DNA of 64,000 bases from Quercus robur. Lineage: Eukaryota > Streptophyta > Magnoliopsida > Fagales > Fagaceae. Positions 12,709 to 23,800 of the stretch are shown here, piece after piece. Below the pieces are notes generated by a model that ran no database searches, was not told the DNA's origin, and worked only from the letters and a program-made list of their open reading frames with translations. The position numbers and the translations under genes are program-made. The first letter of the stretch is position 1. Each line of letters starts with the position of its first letter. The stretch is taken from the NCBI RefSeq assembly GCF_932294415.1, contig NC_065537.1, positions 62,324,290-62,388,289 of the forward strand, read 5' to 3'.

Positions 12709-13902
12709 TCAAGCATTGACTAAACTCAGTGTGTAGGGAACAACTCGTACCGATCCCTTATGCCCGTCAAGTTGAACATTTTTGGTTGCTTGTGTAAATG
12801 GATCGTACAATACCAACTGCCCTTTTTTATTTTCCATTAAAATCTGCCCACTCTTCCAAAACAGCAATGGCCTTTTCAAATCTAACGAGGGATCAATTGT
12901 AATAAGCCTAGTCCACGACTCCTTAACACCAAATTCAAGCAAAACCCATATATCAAAACCCGAATTATCCGAAACTCTAGAATAAATCACCATAGCAATA
13001 AACCCGTTCAACACCAGGAGACTCCGCCACAGGCCAATAACGCTTTTATCAGGAAGCGGCGTCATGTTGAAGACCTCAGTGCTAAAGTCAAAGGCAACAA
13101 TTCTATTATCGTTGTAATCGTCTTCATCTACAGTCAACCAGAAAAAGAGTCCATTCATGTATGCAGTCATATGCCGATAGGGAAGAATACCAGAGATCAT
13201 TTTTGGATCATGTTCGACCTGTCTCCATGAACCAGTGCTTAAGCTATACACTCCCACTCCCTTCCCAATTCCCACTTCGCCAGGGTATAATTTACGTGTG
13301 TGTCCGGCCATGCACTCCGCAACACAATCACTATAAATCCTGACGATCTTGAAGTCATTGGATCTAGAGTCAAACCCGAATCCCACGAATTTGTCATTGA
13401 GCATGTAATGACCACGGGTCATGGGAGGGAGAACCTCGAGTTCTGTGGGGGTGGCGGCATTAAAGGGGTTCCATAGGTAGATGTTGCTGTGTCTGGTATA
13501 GTCATAGAGACAGAGGAGACCATCACAGGAAGCGACTATGCTCAAATTGAGATATGGAGTTGGATATGGAAGATTCCAGTGGTGTCGAAGGACAGGACGA
13601 AGTGGGAGATTAAGCGGGATTCGAAACCCACAGTCGAGTAGTGTGTCGTAGGAGAGGAAAGAGTATGTATGCTTATCACAACGTGGTTGGATCGTGGATT
13701 TGACAAGGAGGAGTTGAGGATTAGGGTTTTGGGATTTGGTGGCCAGAATGGAGTGGTTGAGGATGTTTTCAGAGACAAAATCTAGGGTTCCTATGAGAGC
13801 AAGCCAAGTTTTGGAGATACACCTGAATCGAATTAGGGTTTTGGGGAGCAAGCGTGAGAGTATATTTACCACCAATTCCTCAGGCAGATAAAAGGTTGAC
13901 AT
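12709..13902 (-). CDS. F-box protein with FBA-type interaction domain
   Basis: Intact 397-codon single-exon gene. It is a likely SCF ubiquitin-ligase substrate receptor; the target is unknown. The start is the ATG at 13902 (MSTFYLPEELVVNIL). The F-box covers about residues 4-46 (LPEELVVNILSRL, LIRFRCISKTWLALIG). The FBA region follows from about residue 110: IVASCDGLLCLYD, IYLWNPF, FVGFGFDSRSNDFKIVRI, VGVYSLSTGSWRQVE, YMNGLFFWLT, RIVAFDFSTEVFNMTPLP, FDIWVLLEFGVKESWTRLITI and GQLVLYDPFT. Length and domain order match plant F-box proteins of the CPR1/CPR30 type. It is closest within this window to the gene at 51205-52428. The upstream side carries a LINE beginning 380 bp from the start codon, so little native promoter remains close by. 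Expression cannot be judged from sequence. Confidence 0.92.
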   Translation of the reverse strand: MSTFYLPEELVVNILSRLLPKTLIRFRCISKTWLALIGTLDFVSENILNHSILATKSQNPNPQLLLVKSTIQPRCDKHTYSFLSYDTLLDCGFRIPLNLPLRPVLRHHWNLPYPTPYLNLSIVASCDGLLCLYDYTRHSNIYLWNPFNAATPTELEVLPPMTRGHYMLNDKFVGFGFDSRSNDFKIVRIYSDCVAECMAGHTRKLYPGEVGIGKGVGVYSLSTGSWRQVEHDPKMISGILPYRHMTAYMNGLFFWLTVDEDDYNDNRIVAFDFSTEVFNMTPLPDKSVIGLWRSLLVLNGFIAMVIYSRVSDNSGFDIWVLLEFGVKESWTRLITIDPSLDLKRPLLFWKSGQILMENKKGQLVLYDPFTQATKNVQLDGHKGSVRVVPYTLSLVNA

Positions 13903-14198
13903 TGTTGCTTTGGGGCTAAGATAAGCAGATAGATGAGATACAACGTTTTTTTTTTTTTTTTTTGTTTGGTTGGTCGAAGGTAAGAAGATCTTGGAATGGT
14001 GAAACGGAATTAATAATGGAAAAGAAAATTGAGAGAATAAAAGAAACCTAATTTGTATAGGTTTCTAAACTAAATAGACTTCAATTAATAAGTAAGAGTA
14101 GATAAGATGGAAAGCTTTTTATTTCTTTTATTTTTATTGGTATTAGAAGACCGAAGATGGAGTGGTGTTATTATAGTTAATAAAAATTCTTCGTTTTC

Positions 14199-14218
14199 TT
14201 TCTCAAAAAAAAAAAAAA
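14199..14218 (+). mobile_element. Orphan 20-bp LINE 3' tail with target duplication
   Basis: TTTCTC plus 14 A is flanked by an 11-bp direct repeat TCTTCGTTTTC (14188-14198 and 14219-14229). The same TTTCTCAAA end closes the LINE at 27405-32417, so this looks like an extremely 5'-truncated insertion of that family. Confidence 0.6.
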
Positions 14219-14281
14219 TCTTCGTTTTCCTTATCCCTCCATCTAAAGGCTTGGCAATTGTAAATAAATAGACTGTTGTTT

Positions 14282-17200
14282 AAGTAGGCCCAATAAGTGT
14301 GGAAGTAAGGGGAAACAACAAATAAGGCCCACTATTATACTAGAGGGGTCAAGAAGTGAAGTATCAAATCAGGGGACTACGGGCTTAAGTGAGGAGTCGT
14401 GGAAAGAAAGGGCAACACAAAGCCCATTAACTAATGTAGATCCACCATTGGGTGTTGGGATTGGTATGAACAGAAATCCTGAGAGTTTTAACAAAGACCT
14501 AGTTGACGTGAAAATGCATCAAAAAAAGAAGAAGGTGGCTGAGGTAAATAATGTTGCAAGAGCGACGGAGGTTGCTGGGCAACCCTGCCAAGACCAATGA
14601 GTCTCCTAAGCTGGAACTACCAGGGGCTTGGGAACCTCCGGATAGTTAAAGCCTTAGAAAAGGCGATTAATAAAGAAGAGCCCAACATTGTCTTCTTGAT
14701 GGAGACAAAGCCAAACAGAGAGTGGATGGAGAAAGTAAAAGAGCGGTGTAAGTTGAAGCATGATTTAATCGTTCCTAGTGATGGATGTAAAGGTGGGCTA
14801 GCTATGTTATGGAAGGAAGGTATAACAGTGGAGATTAAAACTTATTCTTAGGATCACATTGACACATGGATTGAAGGTGGATAGGATGGAGGTTGCTGGC
14901 ATCTTATGAGGTTTTATGATAACCCCAATACAGCAAAGTGATTGGAGTCATGGGCCAAGTTAAAATCCCTTAAGGGCATGTCATCGTTGCCTTGGCTCAC
15001 TATTGGTGACTTTAATGAAATTACGAGTCTCACAGAGAAGGAAGGAGGACGAGCAAGACCGAGGCAGATGGAGAATTTTATAGATGCCATAATTATTGTG
15101 GGTTTAAGGAGGTGGCATTGACGGGGCCGAAATACACTTGATGGTATCAACAGGCAGATGGTACACAAATCCGAGAAAGGCTTGAGGGCGTTGGCCAATA
15201 AGGAATGGATGCATTTGTTCCCCACAGCAAAACTGTACCATCTCTCTTCATCGGCATTAGACCACTCACCACTCTCACTTCATCTTGTGCCAAAAAAGAG
15301 GAAGAAGAAAATAAGGAAGACATTTAGATTTAAATCAATGTGGCTAAAGGATTAGATGCGAGGAGATTGTTAAAGCTGCATGGGAAGAGGGGGTGCATGC
15401 AAGTGCGAAGGGTGTTCTGAAGAGTTGCTTAGAACATTGTCGACATGACTTAAATGCATGGAATAAGGAAGAATTTGGCCACGTGGGAAGGAAAATTGCC
15501 AAGCTCCAAAAGAAAATGGAATGGCTAGAATTACAGCCACCTAGTTCAGACATGACTATGGCAATGAGGTCCACTAGAACTAATCCAAACTGTTGGTTGG
15601 AGAAAGAAGACGAGATGTGGCGCTAGAGATCAAGATTGAACTGGTTTCAAGGGGGTGATAGGAACACTAGCTTTTTTCATACAAAAGCTTCGGCTAGATA
15701 CCAGAAAAATTATATTAAAGGTTTAGTTGATGATCAGGGGAGGTGGCAGGAGGATGAGTTGAAGATTGAGGAAGTGGTTGTGGCCTATTTTGACAAGCTT
15801 TTTACTTCAAGCAAGCCAGATGACTTTACCGAAATTTTACATGCAATCCAATCGAAAGTGACAACTTCTATAAATGATGATCTAACCCGAGCTTACACGG
15901 CACAAGAAGTTAGAGTGGCTCTGAAGCAGATGTATCCCCTAAAAGCCCTTGGCCCCGACGATATGCCCCCTATTTTTTTCCAACATTTCTGGAGTACTTG
16001 TGGTGAAGTTGTAACAAGCATAGTCTTGGATTTCCTCAATCATGGTATGTCCCCTCCAAATTTTAATGAAACTCATATTGTGCTTATCCCAAAAATAAAA
16101 GAACCAAGACATATTTCTAACTATCAGCCAAGTAGCCTTTGTAATGTAGCTTATAAGAGTGCTTCTAAAGCATGCAATAGCTAATAAACTGAAAAAATTT
16201 CTCTCATCCATTATTAGTGATACCCAAAGGGCCTTTGTGCATGGAAGGTTAATCACAGATAATGTACTAGTAGCTTTTGTGATATGCATCATATTAGTCA
16301 GAAAAAAGGAGGTAAACTAGGTGACATAGCCATAAAACTTGATATGAGTAAGGCTTATGATAAGGTGGAGTGGGCTTGTTTGGAGAAAATAATAGAGAAA
16401 TTGGGTTTTGATGTTAAATAGAGGAAGTTGTTCATGCAATGTATCACCACTGTATCCTATGCAATTAAGATCAATGGTTGCCTTAGGGGTCGCATTATTC
16501 CTTCTAGGGGTATCTGGCAAGGAGACCCCCTATCACCTTATCTATTTCTGTTGTGTACAAAAGGATTATCGGCATTAATTAAAGCTTCAGTGTGTAATGG
16601 TAGCATGGAAGGGATTGCTATATGTCGTGGGGGTCCTAAGCTCTCCCATCTATTTTTTTGCAGATGATAGACTCATTTTCTGCAAAGCATCGCTAGCGGA
16701 ACATGACTCATTACAAAAAGTTTTGGAGGTTTATGAACAAGCCTCGGGAAAGTAACTGAATAGAGCAAAAACATCCCTGTTCTTTAGCAGTAACACCCCC
16801 AAGGAGATCTAGGAAGAGATTAAAAGAAGATTTGGTGCCCAAGTAATCAAGCAGCATGAGAAGTATCTAGGTTTGCCGTCTCTTGTGGGCAAGAACAAAC
16901 GAAGCACTTTTAATGATATAAAAGAGAAGCTTGGTAGGAAATTGTCTGGATGGAAAGAGAAGATGTTATCCAAAGTGGGAAAAGAAGTTTTGATCAAAGC
17001 AGTGGCTTTAGCTATAGTAACCTACACTATGAGTTGCTTTAAATTGCTAGATACTCTCTGTAATGAGTTGATAGCTATGATAGGGAAGTTTTGGTAGGGC
17101 CAAAGGAAGGATGAAAACAGAATCCCTTGACTGAGCCGGGAAAAGATGTGTGAACCAAAGTCAAATTGAGGTATGGGTTTTAAGAACCTAAAATTTTTTA

Positions 17201-18756
17201 ATTTAAGTTTGTTGGCAAAACAAGGGTGGAGACTCCAAGTAGACCAAGATTCTCTGGTCTATAGAGTTTTGAAGGCGAAATACTTCCCAAGGTGTGAGTT
17301 TATTCATCCTTCAATTGGCAATAACCCATCATACATGTGGTGTAGCATTATGACACCTCAATCACTAGTTAAAGAGGGCTTGAGGTGGAGGGTTGGAAAT
17401 GAGGCAAGTATTCGCATATGGGAGGATAGGTGGTTACCTAATCTATCAGCACATAGAATAATTACCCCTAGACTTTTCCTACATGCAGATACCCGGGTGG
17501 AAGAGTTGATCAATGGTGGTAATGCTGAGTGGCGTACTGAGGTAATTGACACTTTAATTTGTTCCTACCACATAAGGCTGAAGTTATTAAAAGCATACCT
17601 ATTAGTTACCGACTGCCACCTGATAAACTCATTTGGCTGGAAACAAGAAATGGGTTATTCACGGTGCGAAGTGCATATAAGCTGGCTGTGGCTCGATTCT
17701 CATCACCCAATAAAGGTTCCTCTTCGGATGCTAGCAAATTGGGATGTTTCTGGAGAAGGATATGGATTATCCTAGTGCCACATATAATCCGCCATTTTGC
17801 GTGGCGAGAATGTCGCAATGCCCTGCCGATGAAGGATAATCTGTTGAGTCGTAAAATAACCAAGGATGAGCTATGCGATGACTGTAAAGGGGCCTCGGAG
17901 TCAATGGGTCATGTCCTTTGGGGATGTCCAAAAGCGAAGAAGGCCTGGGAGTGCTCCAAGTTGGTGTTATCAAGTTCTGTTGAAGCAAACTTGTCCTTCC
18001 AGGACGTTATGTAGAAGTTGCTCATGCATGAGGACGTGGGTGAGGAACACGTGGCACAAGTAGTCACTACTGCATGGGCACTGTGGCACAACCATAATGA
18101 GGTAAGGTGCGGCAGAGTAAAGGAAGTCAGGGAAGCAAATTTTCAGATGGGCGTCAGACTACCTTAGGGAGTATAGGTCGGTGGTGTCGCAAGACAGCCC
18201 AGTAGCCTCCATGCCTCATCAAGGTGTGACATGGGCTCCCCCACGGGGTGGACACTTCAAAATCAACGTTGATGGGGCAGTTTTTATGAAGTAGAAAGTA
18301 GTTGGAGTTGGGGTAGTAATTCGAGATAGTGACGGTAGGCTCGAAGCAACTCTAAGCAAGAAAATCTTGTTACCATTAGGCGCAGTTGAGGTAAAAGCAA
18401 AGGCTTTCGAAGTGGGTCTGCTTTTTGCCAAGGAGGTTGGCGTACATGATGTTTTACTGGAAGGTGATTCTATGATAGTTTATAATGCTCTCTGTAACTA
18501 TTCTCTGGCCCCATCTTCAATTGCTGTTGTGGTCCAAGGTATTCAAGACATCAGTGGTGACTTTCGAAGTGAAGGTTATTCTCATGTTAGGAGACAAGGA
18601 AACTTACCTGCCCATATTTTAGCAAAGTATGCATCTAGCATAACTGATTATGTTGCATGAATTGAAGAGAACCCTTGCTATATTATGCAGGCTCTTGTTC
18701 ATGATGTAAACTCTATTTCACAGTTGCCATAAAAGTATATCTATCTTTCCCATAAA

Positions 18757-18787
<31 letters not shown>

Positions 18788-18788
18788 T
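14282..18788 (+). mobile_element. LINE (non-LTR retrotransposon), copy 1
   Basis: The boundaries are set by a perfect 14-bp target duplication ATAGACTGTTGTTT (14268-14281 and 18789-18802) and an A-rich then TA-repeat tail at about 18756-18788. The element is 5'-truncated: it begins in what should be the end of ORF1 and continues through the ORF2 domains endonuclease, reverse transcriptase, zf-RVT zinc region and RNase H. It lies in the same stretch as the promoter side of the F-box gene at 12709-13902. Confidence 0.92.
14597..18660 (+). pseudogene. LINE ORF2 (endonuclease-RT-RNase H), broken
   Basis: The ATG at 14597 opens the APE-type endonuclease (LLSWNYQGLGN, IVFLMETK), which normally nicks the target DNA. 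The frame stops at about 14851 and shifts repeatedly. RT blocks are seen at 15930-16180 (ALGPDDMPPIFFQHFW, NYQPSSLCNVAYK), 16320-16660 (AIKLDMSKAYDKVEW, GDPLSPYLFLLC) and the FADD-equivalent FFADDRLIFC at about 16650-16685. The zf-RVT region is at 17640-18010 (FTVRSAYKLAV, CDDCKGASESMGHVLWGCP). A C-terminal RNase H spans 18250-18657 (INVDGAV, GVVIRDSDGRLEA, EGDSMIV, HVRRQGN). At least ten stops or shifts interrupt it. Confidence 0.9.
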
Positions 18789-18891
18789 ATAGACTGTTGT
18801 TTTTAAAATTTAAAAAAAAATACTATTATTTGTGGACCTTAAATAGTACCTTTACATGATAGAAACAAAGAGATAAGATAATCACCTATCC

Positions 18892-19682
18892 CAGGGGCGG
18901 CCCAACATAATTTGGAGCCTAAGGCGAAAAATTTATGCGAGGCCTTTAATATGTAAATATTAATTAAACAAAATTATTTAATACTAATCAAATTAAGGTT
19001 AATTTGATACATTAAATACATAAATAATACCAACTAGACTAATGTTAATTTCATATAGAGAATTGAATATCATAGTTGAATTATAAATATTAATAAAAAG
19101 AAATAAAAATATATTGCAATTAAAAAAGATACTTTATTTTGAATATAAGACGATGCATAGTTAAATAAAGTTCTAATCTAATTTTTAATTTTATATTTTG
19201 ATTTTAAGAGAGAGAGATAGATATTATTTGGTGTATGATTTTGTAGGATATTAGTTTATAAAAATCAAAGTCTCAAACTATTAGGGGAGATTAATCTATA
19301 ATTAATTATTTAACACATTTGGAACATCTTTTTGAAAAAAATTTCGGGTTTCAATTGAGTTAAGGTTGTCTCGTACTTTGAGAGTCTTAATAGAAATGAA
19401 AAAGAAAAATGCGCTAATTAAAAATACTATAAAATGTTCAAAATATAATGTGATATTGTTTCTCATTGATAAACTTCATCAATTTAACTAATGAATGTTT
19501 ATATCACATTTTTTGTGATTAATAACATGACAATTTATAAGTTAATAGTAAAATATGTATATCACTAATAAAAAAAAATGTACGACTCTAACTATAAAAA
19601 ATGGGGCTTTTTTTCTCAAATTTTGTTTTTTAGTGGGGCCTTAGGCCTAGGCCTAACTTGCCTAGGCCTTGAGCCGGCCCTG
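18892..19682. mobile_element. Non-autonomous hAT-like element
   Basis: 791 bp with inverted termini: CAGGGGCGGCCCA at the left and the complement of CAGGGCCGGCTCA at the right. The 8-bp flanks are ACCTATCC (18884-18891) and GCCTATCC (19683-19690), matching at 7 of 8 bases. An 8-bp duplication and CAGGG termini are typical of hAT transposons. The interior is AT-rich with no transposase. Confidence 0.85.
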
Positions 19683-19806
19683 GCCTATCCTAAACTAATG
19701 CTCTATTTTGAAAATACAAAACAGAAGATAATTATTTAAAAACAAAACCTATCAACTAATAATCCTAATTTGTAGCAAATGTCCCCTGTCCCCAGTACCC
19801 ACGTAA

Positions 19807-19953
19807 CGTTCTAGTTCTAGAAGAACGAAGTCGGTGAGCTAAAAGTCGAAAATTTCCTTCCTGGTTCGTGGTCAATATCCTTGCTTCGGTTCTAGTTCTA
19901 AAAGGAGTAGGTCCACGCGTTAAGATTAGGAAATTTCCTTCCTGGTTCGTGAT
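19807..19953 (+). repeat. Imperfect tandem duplication upstream of the RPW8 remnant
   Basis: Two units of about 80 bp, each from GGTTCTAGTTCTA-like sequence to AAATTTCCTTCCTGGTTCGTG (ends near 19871 and 19950). They lie 260-400 bp before the RPW8 start codon, in what would have been promoter or 5' UTR. Confidence 0.6.
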
Positions 19954-20209
19954 AAGATGTGCAATTGAGGAAAAATTGTACAGTAATTGCTTTATTTATA
20001 ATTGTCTTTTACCTCTCTTTCTTTTCCACCAAAGAAGCATACACCATACAATACACTTCCTCTTATCTTCTTACGTCGCTTTACTTTCTATTCTCTTCAG
20101 TTTCCTTATCTAATTTCTAGGCTTCACTGCTATTTTAGTTTACTTGTACTTTGTTTCTCAATTGGGTTTACAAATACTATATTGGATATAGAATATTTGA
20201 AGCAAAGTA

Positions 20210-20455
20210 ATGGCAGGAGGAGCAGCTCTTGGGGCGGTATTTGGAGAGGGCTTTGCGGTGTTTCATTACACAGATAAGGATGTGGGAAGCAAAGCCCTTA
20301 TGTTACACAACCCTTTCTCAAAGACCTCGAATCCCAGCTAGGTGGTTTGGCACCAACGGTCAATGATATAAATCGATTAAGGGAACAACTTGATCTCCCA
20401 CAAGTGGAAACAAAGAGCTTGATCGAACAGATGAAAAAGGGCAAGAAGCTGGTTC
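20210..20455 (+). pseudogene. RPW8-domain resistance gene fragment, 5' part
   Basis: The ATG at 20210 opens MAGGAALGAVFGEGFAV, the typical N-terminus of RPW8-type coiled-coil domains found in helper NLR immune receptors (ADR1/NRG1 class), where this domain forms the membrane-acting helical bundle. After about 34 codons the reading switches frame near 20312-20316: frame one stops at 20342, while the next frame continues the family pattern (LKDLESQLGGLAPTVNDI, LREQLDLPQVETKSLIEQM, KKGKKLV). The copia element interrupts the exon immediately after this at GGTTC. No NB-ARC or LRR sequence is found in the window, so the gene is a relic. The family call rests on motif memory, not alignment. Confidence 0.7.
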
Positions 20456-20773
20456 TATCAGAATAGCAGTGAAGATGATCACAAGGAAGCAAGAGCAGAG
20501 GATGAGACAGCAGAGCTTAATTTGAGTGAAGAACAAAGTTCTGCATAAACGACATCAGAACCATGAAGAAACGGCAAGTAGTTTTAGTGTCTGTATTAAT
20601 ACCCACACGTGGGAAAGTTAGTTATTTGCTGTATAAAGACACGTGTAGAAGTTAGTTAGTAGAGTTTGTTAGTCTCTGTTTTTCAGTTAGATCAGTTCCG
20701 TTACTTGAGTCAATCTATATATAGTCTTGTACATTCATCTTTGTGATTAATGAAAAAGATTCATTTTTTGATA
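20456..20773 (+). repeat. 5' LTR of the copia element
   Basis: 318 bp. The U3 part contains two CACGTG hexamers (20606-20611 and 20640-20645) and a TATA-box-like CTATATATAG (20715-20724), followed by the probable transcription start region. The first 93 bases are the same sequence that encodes the C-terminus of the polyprotein in the 3' LTR. Confidence 0.95.
20606..20724 (+). promoter_or_regulatory. Putative LTR promoter: two G-boxes and a TATA box
   Basis: CACGTG occurs twice, 34 bp apart, then CTATATATAG at 20715-20724. G-boxes are known binding sites of plant bZIP and bHLH factors, often in stress, hormone or light responses. An identical copy of the arrangement lies in the 3' LTR at about 25526-25644. 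Activity is inference. Confidence 0.55.
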
Positions 20774-20785
20774 TGGTATCAGAGC
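20774..20785 (+). other. Primer-binding site of the copia element
   Basis: TGGTATCAGAGC directly abuts the 5' LTR; initiator-tRNA-Met type. Confidence 0.95.
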
Positions 20786-20884
20786 GAATTCCCAATTTTT
20801 AGGGTTTCTTTTTCTCTCAAATTTCTTTTCAATTTTCTCAGGAAAACACTCTGTTTTTGAGAAAATTCTTTTTCTTTGTCATCA

Positions 20885-23800
20885 ATGGCTTCCGCTGCCA
20901 CAAACACAAATACAGCTGGTTCAACTAATGGTCCTGTACTTGAAAATCCATCTCCTTCTTCACAAGATTCACCAATGAATGATCCCTTGTTCTTGCATCA
21001 TGCTGAGAATCCAAGCTTAGTGTTAGTTACGCAGCCTTTAATTGGTGGAGAAAACTACTCAGCTTGGGCTCGAGCTGTGAGAAAGGCATTGCTCACCAAG
21101 AACAAATTGGGATTTATTGATGGGACTCTGACTCTCTCATCTCCATTGATTTCTACTCCTTCATCTGTGCAAGCATGGATTCGATGTGATAACATGGTTG
21201 GGACCTGGTTGACCAATTCAGTTTCTTCAAAGCTTCAAGCAAGCATTATATATGAAGATACTGCTCTGGAAATATGGACTGATTTGAAGAATCGTTTTGC
21301 ACAGACCAATGGACCAAGGGTATTCAATCTCCAAAAGGAAATTTCAGAATTACATCAAGGTGGGATGAGCATTACTGATTTCTTTACTCAGTTGAAAGTT
21401 TTTTGGGATCAGTTACAAAACCTTAGTCCATTCCCTTCTTGCTCTTGTGGAAAGTGTATGTGCAATATCAACAAAAGACTCAATGATTTACAAGGTAGAG
21501 AGTCTGTGATGAAGTTCTTAATGGGAGTAAATGAGTCTTTTTCTCAAGTTAGGTCTCAAGTGTTACTCATGGATCCTATTCCATCACTGAGCAAGGTTTA
21601 TTCCTTGATGATCCAAGAAGAGACTCAAAGATCAATCCCTAATACACCAGTTGTTAAAGTAGATTCCACTGCTTTGGCTGCTAAAGTGTCCACTGATCAA
21701 GCCAATTATGTTGTTAATTCTGTTGGAAAAGGAAAAGATAGGCCTGTTTGTACCCACTGTGGCAAGACTGGTCACACTGTAGACAAGTGCTATAGATTGC
21801 ATGGGTTTCCTCCAGGTTTTAAATTCAAGAATAAGACTACTATGGCACATCAAGTCTCCTCAGGATCAAGCTCAGAATTTGTTTCACCAATGCATCAATT
21901 TTCTGCCTTCAGTCCTGAGCAGTGCCAACAGCTTTTAGCCTTGTTTAGTGCATCCAATCTTTCTTCTGCAGCACCATCTCATATATCAGATGCCTCAATG
22001 GTCACAGCAACTCCTTCTTCCACTTCTGCTAATGTGGCAATGGTAGGTATGAACTTCTCTCATAGTGTTTTTGCTGCTCAAGTGGTAAATAGAAAGGCTT
22101 ATGGTTGTAATACTTGGATCTTGGACACTGGTGCAACTGATCATTTTGTATGCTCAGTGGATTTGCTAACTTCAATCACAGCTATTAGGCAATCTTTGGT
22201 TCAATTACCTAATGGGGAATCAGCTCAAGTAACTCACATTGGGACTGTTACTCTTTCTTCTTCCCTTGTTCTTAAGAATGTCCTTTGTGTTCCATCTTTT
22301 TCTTTTAATCTCTTGTCTATTAGTTCTTTAACTCATTCAGAATCATATTGTTGTGTTTTTCTGTCTGCTTATTGCTTCATTCAGGACCTTATTTCCTGGA
22401 AAACGATTGGGGTAGGCAAAGCACTTGATGGATTGTACCTGTTGCAGTCAAACAGCCTTCACCAATCCTCCAGCTCTTCTTTTGCTACCTTTCTATCAGC
22501 TCACAACCTCACTGATGCTTTTGGTCATTTCACTGCTGTTACTTCCACATCAGTCTCCTCTCAACCTTCATCTATTTGGCATGACAGGTTGGGGCACCCA
22601 TCTGATGTTAAACTCAATAGTTTGTGTCATGTAATTCCTTCTTTAAAACCTTCTTGTAACAAAGGTTGTCAAATCTGTCCTATGGCAAAACTTAAGCGAT
22701 TGCCCTTTCCTTTTCATAATAATATCAGTTCTTGTGCTTTTGACTTGATACATATGGATGTATGGGGTCCCTACTCAACTCCAACTTTAGATGGCTTCAA
22801 ATATTTTTTAACTATTGTGGATGATGCTACAAGAGCCACTTGGTTATTTTTAATGAAGTCTAAATCTGATGTTAGGGAGTTATTTTCTTCTTTCTATACT
22901 ATGATTCATACTCAATTTAGCCTTAAAATCAAAGCTGTTAAAACTGATAATGCCAAGGAGTTTAACATGTCTGCCTTCTTCAATTCTCATGGAATTATTC
23001 ATCAAACCAGCTGTGTTTACACTCCACAACAGAATTCTGTTGTGGAAAGGAAACATCAGCATCTTCTTTGCATAGCTAGAGCTTTACAAATTCAATCCCA
23101 ACTTCCTCTTCAGTTTTGGGGTGATTGTGTGTTACATGCTGCCTATCTTATCAATCGGCTTCCATCTCCTTTGCTACATGATAAAACTCCTTTTGAACTT
23201 CTTTTTCACAAAATTCCAGACTATTCTAATCTCAAAACTTTTGGTTGCCTATGTTTTGCATCCACCATTTCTCACACCAGATCCAAGTTCTCTCCAAGGG
23301 CAAGGAAGTGTGTCTTTCTTGGCTTTCCTTTCAATACTAAAGGTTTCAAAGTTTTTGATCTTGTCTCTCACACTATTTTTGTTTCTAGAGATGTCACATT
23401 TCATGAAAATGTGTTTCCTTTTGTTTCCAACTCAATTACTTCTGTCCAGCAGCCTTGTTTCATTCCTGTGTCTAGTGTTCCAGCCATTAATCCTCTCTTT
23501 GATCCTTTAATTCAATCTAAGTCTACATCTGCTCCTGCTGTACCTCTTGATCCCATCACTCATATTCATCATTCTATTGATGATGACCTACTTGATGAGG
23601 TTCCAGTTGAGCCCCCTGATCCTATTGTTGATCCTATCCCTCTTAGAAAGTCTTCTAGAGTTGTCAAACAACCCTCCTACCTACAAGCTTATCACTGCAA
23701 CCAGGTCTCTTCTGTCATTGCTGCACCTACTTCCCAGTCAGGTACTTCTCATCCACTTTCCTCACATCTCTCTTATCAACACCTCTCTTCATCTTACAAA

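Noticed and set aside
20876..20884. Three extra N-terminal codons of the copia polyprotein
   Set aside because: The upstream start would be TTG; the first ATG is at 20885.
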